From contig CANFVI010000020.1 of assembly GCA_947450405.1 (NCBI GenBank), positions 1 through 15,573 of the forward strand: DNA of 15,573 bases, in the 5' to 3' direction. The notes beneath the pieces are model-generated. The model ran no database searches, was not told the origin of the DNA, and was given only the letters and a program-made list of their open reading frames with translations. This document shows, in pieces, positions 1-7,096 of the stretch. Within the stretch, counting starts at the first letter, position 1. Each line of letters begins with the position of its first letter. This DNA comes from Flavobacteriales bacterium (GTDB taxonomy: Bacteria; Bacteroidota; Bacteroidia; NS11-12g; UBA955). The position numbers and the translations under genes were made by a program.

Positions 1-134
1 AAATATCCACCCGTAGGGCAGACATAACTATTGGTGGCAGAACAAATCTGGGCCTCCGATGGGTTGACCCACGCTAGCAAGCAATATAAAATTGCAGGTA
101 GCTTTAGAAATTTTAGTAGTTTTATTAATTTCAT
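1..134 (-). CDS. N-terminal fragment of a secreted protein, cut by the left edge
   Basis: Reading leftwards from the ATG at 132-134, an open frame of 44 codons runs off the window. Residues 1-10 are basic and hydrophobic (MKLIKLLKFL), followed by a hydrophobic stretch to about residue 22 and then PSEAQ, which resembles the Ala-Gln cleavage site common in Bacteroidota signal peptides. The mature part begins with a short cysteine-containing stretch (ICSATNSYVCPTGGY). I do not recognise the family. The signal peptide implies export to the periplasm, cell surface or outside. A TATATTTG box lies about 50 bases upstream (185-192). The gene has the same orientation as the large T9SS protein to its right, but a 331-base gap and the DUF2461 gene lie between them, so it is probably a separate unit. 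That this is a real gene rests on the signal peptide and the open frame alone. Confidence 0.6.
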   Translation of the reverse strand, partial: MKLIKLLKFLKLPAILYCLLAWVNPSEAQICSATNSYVCPTGGY

Positions 135-184
135 AGTTTATAGTTTTTCAATATTTGTGGCTAATTTAGAATGTTACTAAAGTA

Positions 185-192
185 CAAATATA
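185..192 (-). promoter_or_regulatory. Possible -7 promoter box of the left-edge secreted protein
   Basis: On the minus strand this reads TATATTTG, an exact match to the Bacteroidota -7 consensus TAnnTTTG. It lies about 50 bases before the ATG at 134, giving a leader of roughly 45 bases. No TTG is found at the usual 17-23 bases upstream, so the call rests on one element in AT-rich DNA. Confidence 0.3.
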
Positions 193-259
193 TAAAAAAC
201 AACAATATTTAATCATTTTAATCACAACATTCTTTAGCAAAACTAAAAAAATAGATTAG

Positions 260-291
260 TTTACATTTGTATATGTAAATCAATATGTAAA
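260..291. repeat. Inverted repeat TTTACAT-N6-ATGTAAA plus a third half-site
   Basis: TTTACAT at 260-266 pairs with ATGTAAA at 273-279 across a 6-base spacer, and ATGTAAA occurs again at 285-291. The left arm overlaps the plus-strand box TACATTTG (262-269). Such spacing would suit a dimeric DNA-binding protein, but the sequence is AT-rich and no regulator is encoded nearby, so an operator role is only a guess. Confidence 0.25.
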
Positions 292-440
292 GATCAAAGG
301 AAAATAATGAAGATTTAAAATCTCAAATAATTATAAAACAACAACATAACAATATGCATATTTGATTTTTATTAGCACATTGAACAATAAAATGCTAAAA
401 CTCAATTTAGCCACAAAGAAAATTGTTGAAAAAATATTTA

Positions 441-481
441 AAAAAAAATGAACATACGCGGAAACCTATTGAATTTTTCCG
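441..481 (-). terminator. Candidate terminator of the DUF2461 gene
   Basis: On the minus strand CGGAAA (476-481) can pair with TTTCCG (459-464) over an 11-base loop that contains the stop codon of the DUF2461 gene. About ten bases later comes a run of eight T (441-448), with further T-rich sequence after it. The stem is short and the gap to the T-run longer than in a typical intrinsic terminator, so efficiency is doubtful. Confidence 0.3.
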
Positions 482-1140
482 GCTAATACAGTATTGAAAT
501 GTAAGGCAGACCTCCAAACATCAATGATGTATTCTATAAAATCCGAATCAAATGATTTTTCAGGTTCAAACATATGGGCTACATAAAATTGTTTATTAAA
601 AATCAAAGGTTGTTTTGCTGCAGCTTCTTTCAAAGTAGCATCTATAATTTTATTTTTAGTTCCCAAAACTTCCCCAAAATATTTAATAAAATTGGACTCA
701 TTGATGGCTTTGTCAAATTGATTTAAATTATTTGCAATGTTGTTTCTAAACATCAACAAATCGTCCTTTTCCGGCATATAAACACCAGAATAAATACCAC
801 AACCTTCAGCACCCAATTCAATATATATTCCACCTGGCCACATTTTTTTTCTTCCTCCAATTTGCAATGAAGCAGAGCAATGTAATTTGTAGGGTGATTT
901 ATCCTTCGAAAAGCGAATGTCTTTATTAATTCTGAACAAACAATCTTTGGCTGTCAATTCTTTGTATTCACTATCAAATTTTGACATGCATACCAATAAA
1001 TCTGAAATGAAATCAATAAATGGCTGCTTTACATCATTTTCATACCTTTTTCTATTTTCGTCAAACCAAGACTTTTGATTGTTTAGTGACAATTCCAAAA
1101 AGAATTCATAGAATGAGATATCAAAATACTGTTTAGACAT
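466..1140 (-). CDS. DUF2461 family protein
   Basis: The 224-residue product looks like a full-length DUF2461 (TIGR02453-type) protein. The family signatures are visible: an N-terminal FFLELSLNNQKSWFDENRKRY block (about residues 13-33), then RINKDIRFSKDKSPYK (70-85) with its conserved Arg, Asp and Lys residues, then the GGIYIELG block (103-110). There is no signal peptide or membrane segment, so it should be cytoplasmic. The biochemical function of the family is not established to my knowledge, and I do not assign one. The ATG lies only 3 bases past the stop codon of the upstream T9SS protein, and no Shine-Dalgarno is present, so it is probably translated from the same transcript. The joining of a cytoplasmic protein to a huge surface protein may be incidental. 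The gene ends before a weak hairpin and T-run. Confidence 0.9.
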   Translation of the reverse strand: MSKQYFDISFYEFFLELSLNNQKSWFDENRKRYENDVKQPFIDFISDLLVCMSKFDSEYKELTAKDCLFRINKDIRFSKDKSPYKLHCSASLQIGGRKKMWPGGIYIELGAEGCGIYSGVYMPEKDDLLMFRNNIANNLNQFDKAINESNFIKYFGEVLGTKNKIIDATLKEAAAKQPLIFNKQFYVAHMFEPEKSFDSDFIEYIIDVWRSALHFNTVLAGKIQ

Positions 1141-1143
1141 GGA

Positions 1144-4100
1144 TCAATTTTTACTGTTTCCTATAAAAATTTGGCTTGTAAATTGCTTACCATAAATCTC
1201 ATAAGCAATCACATATAATCCACTGGAAACTTGAGACACATCAAATTGATGCACATGATTCAAATTTCGCAATTCAACTAAATTCACAATTGTTCCAATT
1301 GAACTTATCAATCTTACTTTTTGGATATCCAATCCATTGGGTACAGAAATATTCAAATGAGAAACGGCAGGATTCGGATAAATAGAAACACCATAAAGAT
1401 TACCATGATTTACTGAAGCCCTATTCATCACAATTTGTTTTGACTTAAAACAAATACAGCCACCGTCGCGCGTTTTGGCATTCATTGAAGCAGAATATGT
1501 ACCATCGCCAGATAGATTAAAATAAACAGCTGCATTTACGTCTTTCGACGATTGATTGCCTAATCCAACTATGTTCCAGCTATAGTCGATATTGTTTTGG
1601 CCACCAATATTGGCATTATTATCTATCGGTTCTAATTTAGCACCATAATAAGAAGAAGCATAATCAGGTGTAAAGTTAAAATCGCAGGTTCTTGGCAATT
1701 CGTAAATATTAATTTGCTTCACAAGAGTTGCACTACAACCACCGATAATATTTGCCGTTAAAGTAATGTTGAATGTTTTATTTTGAAGGACACTATATAT
1801 GTGAATAGGTCTTTCCAACTTGGATGAATCATTATCACCAAAATCCCATGCATATTCTATTTTTCCTAAACCAGTTGAACGGTTGTCTAAGAAAATAGTA
1901 TCATTTGAACATTTGTCTTGAAAAACAAAATTGGGGGATGGCTCATCTAATACATCAATATCTTTTGACAATTTCACAACACAACCATTATCTAATGTCA
2001 CGGTTAATGAAATTGTCCTTTTTCCTGTAGTTGGCCATTTATAACTCACTTTGTCTGAAGTGCTGGTATTCCCGTCAGAGAAATCCCAAAGTACATTTGC
2101 AGTAGTCCCATTAACTGCGGGTGTGGTATTCGAAAAATCCGTTTTACTGATAGCACAAAACTGGGTATTTGTAAAACTCACTTTAGGTGATTCTTTAATG
2201 CCAATTTTCTTGATTATAGAATCTTTACATCCAAATTCTGAGAGTACAACTAATTTGATGTTTTTCGTTCCTGCAGCAGAAAAAGTATGTGTTGGATTTT
2301 TATCTACGCTTGTTTTGCCATTGTCGTCAAAGTTCCAAGTGCTACCAAAATTACTCCCCCCGGCAGTTGTATTATTTAAAAATACTATTTTTTCATAATC
2401 GCAGTTTCCTGATTGTTTTGTAAAATCCGGAATAGGTTTATCAAAAACAATAATTTTAAGCGTACTTGAAGAGATACAACCTCCGTTATTAGCAACTAGC
2501 TTAACCGAATATGTAGCAGCCTTTGTATATTGAATTACAAATGAAGGCTTATTATTTATTACATATCCATTGCCATCACCAAAATCCCAACTCATTGTTG
2601 AAGTACTTGGCGTTGTATTATTTGTAATTTTCAAATCATTCCCAATACACGCATTTTCTTTAGTGAAAGATACCATAGGACGGGTATTTACAACAACGCT
2701 ATAAGATTTGGTAAACACAAAATAATAGGGAGATGAAATCGCTTTGAATGAAACATTAAATGTCCCTCCCGTTAAAAATTGAAAAGATGGCTCAACACTA
2801 TTAACCGTATCGGCAGCATTCCCAGTTCCGAAATTCCAGGTATAATTCAAATAACCTGATTTTAAAAATGAATTATTTTTAAAATTAACAGTATCACCCG
2901 AACAAATTTTAGAAGCATAGGTAAAATTGAATCTCGGCGATGGCGAAATATAAATCAAACGTTTGTAAGTAGTATCACAACCCGTATTCACATCTACAAC
3001 ATTCACTTTTACATAGACAAAACTATCCTCCAAAGTTGAATCAGTAGTACTAAACTTAACTTCCAAATCTGCTGACCCAGTAGGTGCTGTTAATGTAGCC
3101 CCTGATATTGTTTTCCCACCCTTGGTTTGAGCCTGAACACTTGCATACCAATTCTTAGGGGAACTTGAACCATATGAACTATTAGAATAAAGCCTAGGTG
3201 CTTTTAAATCATAATAAACTGGCGTACCCGCAATTGTTATATCAAAACTACTTCCGTATTGATAGATTGCAGTATTTGGACTTGTTACTTTAGAGGAGGC
3301 AAACATACCTAATCCACCGGGAGAGGAAGTAATTGAAGCGGTATACTTTAAGGTGTCATTTAATGGATTATCATCTCCAAGATCAATGTATATCTTTATG
3401 TCATTTGTACCTGAATATACAAAAAGCACAGGCACTGTAAACGTAATTTTTTGAGAATCATTTGGCAATATTTTTTGAGTCACTTTTTGTCGAGTAACTT
3501 TACCATTTACAGAATAAGCCACATAAAAATTATAGGCTGTATCAACAAAATTATTCTTTACATAAATTGAAAAAGATCTAGAAGCACCTGCGCAAATTTT
3601 CCCTGAAACGTTTAAATCAGAAGACAACAACTTCAAATCCATAACATTCTCCATAGCGCCCCTATCACTGTTTCGGATATTTCTCATTTTAGCTAGCACA
3701 TCGTAATCATTTCCTTTTACATAAGGGACATTATTTTGTGTTTCAAAACAATTAGAACGGAAATCATTTTTAGCAACATTCACAAATACAGGATTTAAAA
3801 AACTCTCTCCGGGACCAACATCGCTGCTTGATTTCCAACCGCTAAAATTCGAAAAACTATTGGCGCCTAAATACCAAGATTCGCCGCCAGTAAAACTAAT
3901 GTTGAATGAATTATTGTTGCATAATTTAATTGCAGTAGAAGAATACAAAAATGCAGGGGTACCATTTCCGGCTCCTTTCATATCTACAATATTCCCAACA
4001 CAGGTTATAGAAGATTCATCTTCTACATACATTCCATAAGAGTTCAAACTGGATTTATTTTCTCTGGTATATATTGTATTTTGACGAATTTCTAATTCGT

Positions 4101-5604
4101 TGCCTGTATAATAATTTATATCATAAAATGAAAAATTATCAGTGTTCGAAATGTTATTTGCAACCAAGTTTGAATTAAAGGATAGGTTGACTAGATAATA
4201 CAAAAACGTACCATAAAACGTACTAGTTGGCGAAACCACATTATTAGAGGTAATTAAATTCCTATTTATCATCCAGTTGCCATCATACAAAGCAGCAAAG
4301 CCATAAATTTCTGTTGAGGCTGAAATTGAATCGATAACATTTGATTCTAAGATATTTGTTCTATTGGTTTTATTGGCCACTGAAATAAAATAATATGTAA
4401 CCAGACTTCCTGAATTTAATGAACCAAAATCACATTTTCGCACTGTATTTCCAATGGCGTTAATATCTGAACAATTGGTAGCATAAACCACTGTTGAAGT
4501 GCCAGTTATGCCATTGATATTGTAAAATTCATTTTGTTTGATTGAAATCAACTCAGAGTTTTCAATGGTAATTCCATTAAAATAGCTAGCAAACGAAAGA
4601 GAAACAAATTTATTCAATTCAATCGTTAAAGGATAATTAGCTGTACCATATGCATTAACAATTTCCATGGCTGTTAAACCTGCCAAATAGTTTCCCGAAT
4701 TGCTTGGAGACGCGCCCTTACATGGCAAATCATGAATGGTATTTTTGCCAATATAATTGCTTCTATTTGTAGAATATCCCTCATGAAAATAAAAAAGTAT
4801 CATCATACTATCTACACCTGATTTATTCGTAGCGGTCTCACGAGAAATATCATTGCTAATAAATTGATCTCCATTAATATAATTAATATAAAATGCACTG
4901 CTATAGAAGTTTTTTATAGTATTCCCAACAAATGAGTTATCTGTGGCTACTGAACTATAAAAACTAGAACCTTGTTGATCTATAATTGCATATGCAGGGC
5001 CTGGAGCATTGGATGAACTTGTTTTAAAAGTACAATTCTTTATAGTATTTCTCATTCCATTGTGTGTGGTTGAGGTAGTTTTAATGGCCGAATTGCTAGA
5101 AGCAAAAGAAATGTAAGCACCGGTGGGAACCGTTGAACTACTCATTCCAGAGAAATCAACTGTACAACCATCAATCACATTGTCATTTGCCGCTCCTGAA
5201 AATCGAATACCTTGCACCATTGCGTTTGATCCAGAATGCAATAAATACAAACTCTTAATTTGTACGTAATCAACACCATTCAACCAAATCATTTCATAAG
5301 TTGGAGAACCACTTAAGGTTTTTGAATTTCCATTAATGGTTAAGGTATTGGTTGAAGTTGTAGGATTTGTTGAATTTTGCGTTAATTGAACGGTAGCAGT
5401 TATGCTCAAATTTGCCATCACGGTTACGTTAACCGCACCACCCACACCATTGTTGTTAAATGCTGTTGCAAAATCAGCCCAGGTAGCGTAATTAGTAGCT
5501 GAAGTTGTTCCACCAATTGTGTAATTTCCTGAAAGTTGCCCAAAAACTGGAAAACTAACAATAAATCCAAAACCAGCAAGAATATAATTCTTGATATTTT
5601 TCAT
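1144..5604 (-). CDS. Large T9SS-exported surface protein with beta-helix and PKD domains
   Basis: The 1486-residue product starts with a signal peptide (residues 1-23, ending VFGQ) and the LSGNYTIGG opening frequent in Bacteroidota surface proteins. Residues about 60-650 are Asn/Ser-rich with repeated short strands (such as NVIDGCTV and NTIKNCTF), as in right-handed parallel beta-helices; the end is marked by RNSDRGAME (643-652), a form of the DxGAxE motif that often closes such regions. Residues 655-760 resemble a CARDB-like beta domain. Five PKD domains follow, each with a WxF core: W923, W1006, W1090, W1173 and W1253; a sixth near W1343 is degenerate. The last about 80 residues, beginning GVSIYPNP (1405-1412), form a type A T9SS sorting domain, so the protein should cross the outer membrane and be anchored or released. 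An adhesin or polysaccharide-binding role is plausible but unproven. No catalytic residues are evident. It probably shares a transcript with the DUF2461 gene. Confidence 0.92.
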   Translation of the reverse strand: MKNIKNYILAGFGFIVSFPVFGQLSGNYTIGGTTSATNYATWADFATAFNNNGVGGAVNVTVMANLSITATVQLTQNSTNPTTSTNTLTINGNSKTLSGSPTYEMIWLNGVDYVQIKSLYLLHSGSNAMVQGIRFSGAANDNVIDGCTVDFSGMSSSTVPTGAYISFASSNSAIKTTSTTHNGMRNTIKNCTFKTSSSNAPGPAYAIIDQQGSSFYSSVATDNSFVGNTIKNFYSSAFYINYINGDQFISNDISRETATNKSGVDSMMILFYFHEGYSTNRSNYIGKNTIHDLPCKGASPSNSGNYLAGLTAMEIVNAYGTANYPLTIELNKFVSLSFASYFNGITIENSELISIKQNEFYNINGITGTSTVVYATNCSDINAIGNTVRKCDFGSLNSGSLVTYYFISVANKTNRTNILESNVIDSISASTEIYGFAALYDGNWMINRNLITSNNVVSPTSTFYGTFLYYLVNLSFNSNLVANNISNTDNFSFYDINYYTGNELEIRQNTIYTRENKSSLNSYGMYVEDESSITCVGNIVDMKGAGNGTPAFLYSSTAIKLCNNNSFNISFTGGESWYLGANSFSNFSGWKSSSDVGPGESFLNPVFVNVAKNDFRSNCFETQNNVPYVKGNDYDVLAKMRNIRNSDRGAMENVMDLKLLSSDLNVSGKICAGASRSFSIYVKNNFVDTAYNFYVAYSVNGKVTRQKVTQKILPNDSQKITFTVPVLFVYSGTNDIKIYIDLGDDNPLNDTLKYTASITSSPGGLGMFASSKVTSPNTAIYQYGSSFDITIAGTPVYYDLKAPRLYSNSSYGSSSPKNWYASVQAQTKGGKTISGATLTAPTGSADLEVKFSTTDSTLEDSFVYVKVNVVDVNTGCDTTYKRLIYISPSPRFNFTYASKICSGDTVNFKNNSFLKSGYLNYTWNFGTGNAADTVNSVEPSFQFLTGGTFNVSFKAISSPYYFVFTKSYSVVVNTRPMVSFTKENACIGNDLKITNNTTPSTSTMSWDFGDGNGYVINNKPSFVIQYTKAATYSVKLVANNGGCISSSTLKIIVFDKPIPDFTKQSGNCDYEKIVFLNNTTAGGSNFGSTWNFDDNGKTSVDKNPTHTFSAAGTKNIKLVVLSEFGCKDSIIKKIGIKESPKVSFTNTQFCAISKTDFSNTTPAVNGTTANVLWDFSDGNTSTSDKVSYKWPTTGKRTISLTVTLDNGCVVKLSKDIDVLDEPSPNFVFQDKCSNDTIFLDNRSTGLGKIEYAWDFGDNDSSKLERPIHIYSVLQNKTFNITLTANIIGGCSATLVKQINIYELPRTCDFNFTPDYASSYYGAKLEPIDNNANIGGQNNIDYSWNIVGLGNQSSKDVNAAVYFNLSGDGTYSASMNAKTRDGGCICFKSKQIVMNRASVNHGNLYGVSIYPNPAVSHLNISVPNGLDIQKVRLISSIGTIVNLVELRNLNHVHQFDVSQVSSGLYVIAYEIYGKQFTSQIFIGNSKN

Positions 5605-5618
5605 AAATTTAGAATAAA

Positions 5619-5626
5619 CAAATTTA
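5619..5626 (-). promoter_or_regulatory. Possible -7 promoter box of the T9SS surface protein gene
   Basis: The minus strand reads TAAATTTG, matching TAnnTTTG, 14 bases before the ATG at 5604. That would give a leader of about 10 bases. No TTG sits 17-23 bases further upstream. The neighbouring channel gene ends about 70 bases upstream on the same strand, so read-through from it is an alternative. Confidence 0.35.
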
Positions 5627-5670
5627 TGAAAAAAGATGCGAAGTAATTAAATAGTTAAATTTTTGATTGC

Positions 5671-5694
5671 AATTGTACTATTTTATATACAATT
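5671..5694 (-). terminator. Weak hairpin just after the mechanosensitive channel gene
   Basis: AATTGTA (5671-5677) and TACAATT (5688-5694) form a perfect 7-base inverted repeat with a 10-base loop, directly next to the channel stop codon (5695-5697). The stem is almost all A-T and no T-run follows on the minus strand, so it may attenuate or protect the 3' end rather than terminate, or may be chance. Confidence 0.25.
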
Positions 5695-6996
5695 CTAATC
5701 ATTTACCAAGTCAATTTCACCATCTAGTACCCCAGTAAATTCGCTACTCGGGCTTTCAAAAATCTCCAATTCAAAATCCCTTACAGCAGAAAAAACATGA
5801 TCGAAAATATCAGCCTGAACATCCTCAAAGTTTGCCCATTGTTTATCGTAAGTAAAACAATAAATCTCAATAGGTAACCCTTTATCAGTAGGAGCCAATT
5901 GTCGAACTACATGGGCCATATCTTTATTTACTTTGTTTAACGACTCAAGATATAAATTCAAATACACCCTAAACAATCCCAAATTTGTAAAACTTCTATG
6001 GTTTCCTTTTATACTTTTATCAATTTCAAGCTTTTTGTTATATTCATTAATTTCAGGTAATTTTTCATCAATATATGACGTTATCAAATTGATTTTTCTA
6101 AATTTCTCAAGCATTTTTTCATTGCAAAATCGAATACTTGAAATTTTTACAAATACAGCTCTTTTAATTCTTCTTCCTCCAGATTCTTCCATGCCCCTCC
6201 AATTTTTAAATGACTCTGAAGTAAAAGCAGTTGTGGGTATTGTGGTATTCGTATTGTCCCAGTTTTTGATTTTAACCGTCGATAAATTGATATCTGTTAC
6301 AATACCATCGGCACCATACTTTGAGAATTCAATCCAATCACCGTTTCTCAATAAATCATTACTTGAAATCTGAATAGATGCCGCAAAACCCATCAGAATA
6401 TTCTTGAATGCCAATGCCAAAACCGCCGACATTGCACCCACCGCTGTAAAGAGAGCCCAGAGTGGTTTTCCTGATACAATAGAAATGATTATTAACAACC
6501 CTAAAACATTCAAAACTATGCCAAGTAATTGCACAAAAGAGGCCACTGGCTTATCTTTTAGTGATTCAATTTCCAACAAAATAATTTTCAATGCTTTTAG
6601 TGTACTTTGTAAGAAAACAAGTACTACAATTACCATTGTTAATTCAATGAGGATGTGGGCATAAGGACGAACATACGGAAACTCAGTTAAAACCAAGGGC
6701 AATGTTATTTTAGTAAAAACCGCCGGAATTAAATGACCAAGATGCTTGAAAATCTTCTTTTCAACCAGAATATCCAAAAACTTACTATTTTTGTTATTGG
6801 CATATTGCTTAACAACCGCGAGTATCGCTTTTCTTGATATCCAATCAATTAAAACAACCAAAACTCCCAATAGCGCAATCAATATAATCAATTTAACTGT
6901 TAAAGCCGATGCTCTTGAAACACCTGCCTTTACAACCAAATCCATGACCCAACTTGCAAACTTTTCCTGCAAACTGAAAGTTTTATTCATATCCAT
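5695..6996 (-). CDS. YbdG-like mechanosensitive ion channel (MscS superfamily)
   Basis: The 433-residue product is an inner-membrane channel of the MscS superfamily that opens under membrane tension to relieve osmotic downshock. Hydrophobic segments lie near residues 32-52, 84-105, 113-133 and 153-175, followed by the pore-lining helix rich in Gly and Ala (about 181-209) and the MscS beta domain (210-270). The stretches KYGADG (226-231), NWDNTNTTIPT (245-255) and SGGRRIKR (272-279) closely resemble what I recall of E. coli YbdG, the miniconductance channel of about 415 residues, so the YbdG subgroup fits better than MscS itself. A soluble C-terminal domain of about 150 residues follows. Translation may start at M1 (6994-6996) or M3 (6988-6990); the promoter at 7001-7030 places the transcript start at or next to M1, so M3 would have the short leader. 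It is transcribed away from the S41 protease operon. Confidence 0.92.
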   Translation of the reverse strand: MDMNKTFSLQEKFASWVMDLVVKAGVSRASALTVKLIILIALLGVLVVLIDWISRKAILAVVKQYANNKNSKFLDILVEKKIFKHLGHLIPAVFTKITLPLVLTEFPYVRPYAHILIELTMVIVVLVFLQSTLKALKIILLEIESLKDKPVASFVQLLGIVLNVLGLLIIISIVSGKPLWALFTAVGAMSAVLALAFKNILMGFAASIQISSNDLLRNGDWIEFSKYGADGIVTDINLSTVKIKNWDNTNTTIPTTAFTSESFKNWRGMEESGGRRIKRAVFVKISSIRFCNEKMLEKFRKINLITSYIDEKLPEINEYNKKLEIDKSIKGNHRSFTNLGLFRVYLNLYLESLNKVNKDMAHVVRQLAPTDKGLPIEIYCFTYDKQWANFEDVQADIFDHVFSAVRDFELEIFESPSSEFTGVLDGEIDLVND

Positions 6997-7000
6997 ACCA

Positions 7001-7030
7001 CAAAATTAAGCGCAGATTGCATATTTTCAA
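7001..7030 (-). promoter_or_regulatory. Promoter of the mechanosensitive channel gene
   Basis: On the minus strand TTG (7028-7030) is followed after 19 bases by TAATTTTG (7001-7008), matching the Bacteroidota -33/-7 pattern in both sequence and spacing. The expected start of transcription is near 6994-6997, on the ATG of the channel gene itself, so the mRNA would be leaderless or have only a few leader bases before the second in-frame ATG at 6990. Confidence 0.6.
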
Positions 7031-7063
7031 CCATGAAATTAAACCATTTTGCAATTTTCAACG

Positions 7064-7091
7064 TTGTTATAGTGGTCAATTATTATCTTTG
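7064..7091 (+). promoter_or_regulatory. Promoter of the S41 protease operon
   Basis: TTG (7064-7066) and TATCTTTG (7084-7091) are separated by 17 bases, within the range for the Bacteroidota TTG / TAnnTTTG promoter. Transcription should start around 7095-7097, at the ATG of the S41 gene (7097-7099). No other in-frame ATG occurs until deep in the protein and the signal-anchor starts at this ATG, so a leaderless mRNA is the simplest reading. It would drive the six-gene run that follows. Confidence 0.6.
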
Positions 7092-7096
7092 AATCA

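Larger units (their letters stand above)
135..465. other. Non-coding intergenic region of 331 bases
   Basis: This very AT-rich stretch separates the DUF2461 gene from the leftmost secreted-protein gene. No frame of useful length is open. It holds a possible minus-strand promoter box (185-192), a TACATTTG box on the plus strand (262-269) with no plus-strand gene after it, an inverted repeat with a third copy of its half-site (260-291), a 12-base palindrome AATATGCATATT (351-362), a weak inverted repeat TTAGCA/TGCTAA (372-377 and 393-398), and a poly-A run at 440-448 that would be a U-tract after the DUF2461 gene. Given the base composition, short palindromes are expected by chance, and no RNA gene is recognisable. 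Confidence 0.6.

Noticed and set aside
351..362. Palindrome AATATGCATATT as an operator
   Set aside because: A 12-base palindrome of nearly pure A/T is likely by chance here, and no promoter sits beside it.
448..486. Short plus-strand frame of 12 codons after a poly-A run
   Set aside because: It is far too short, overlaps the DUF2461 3' end, and the A-run is better read as the U-tract of the minus strand.
2051..2398. Open frame of 115 codons on the plus strand
   Set aside because: It lies wholly antisense to the PKD region of the T9SS protein, whose PKD motifs are intact in the minus-strand frame; the plus frame shows no recognisable motif.
5933..6373. Open frame of 146 codons on the plus strand
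   Set aside because: It is antisense to the beta and C-terminal domains of the YbdG-like channel. Its hydrophobic look comes from being complementary to an AT-rich gene.
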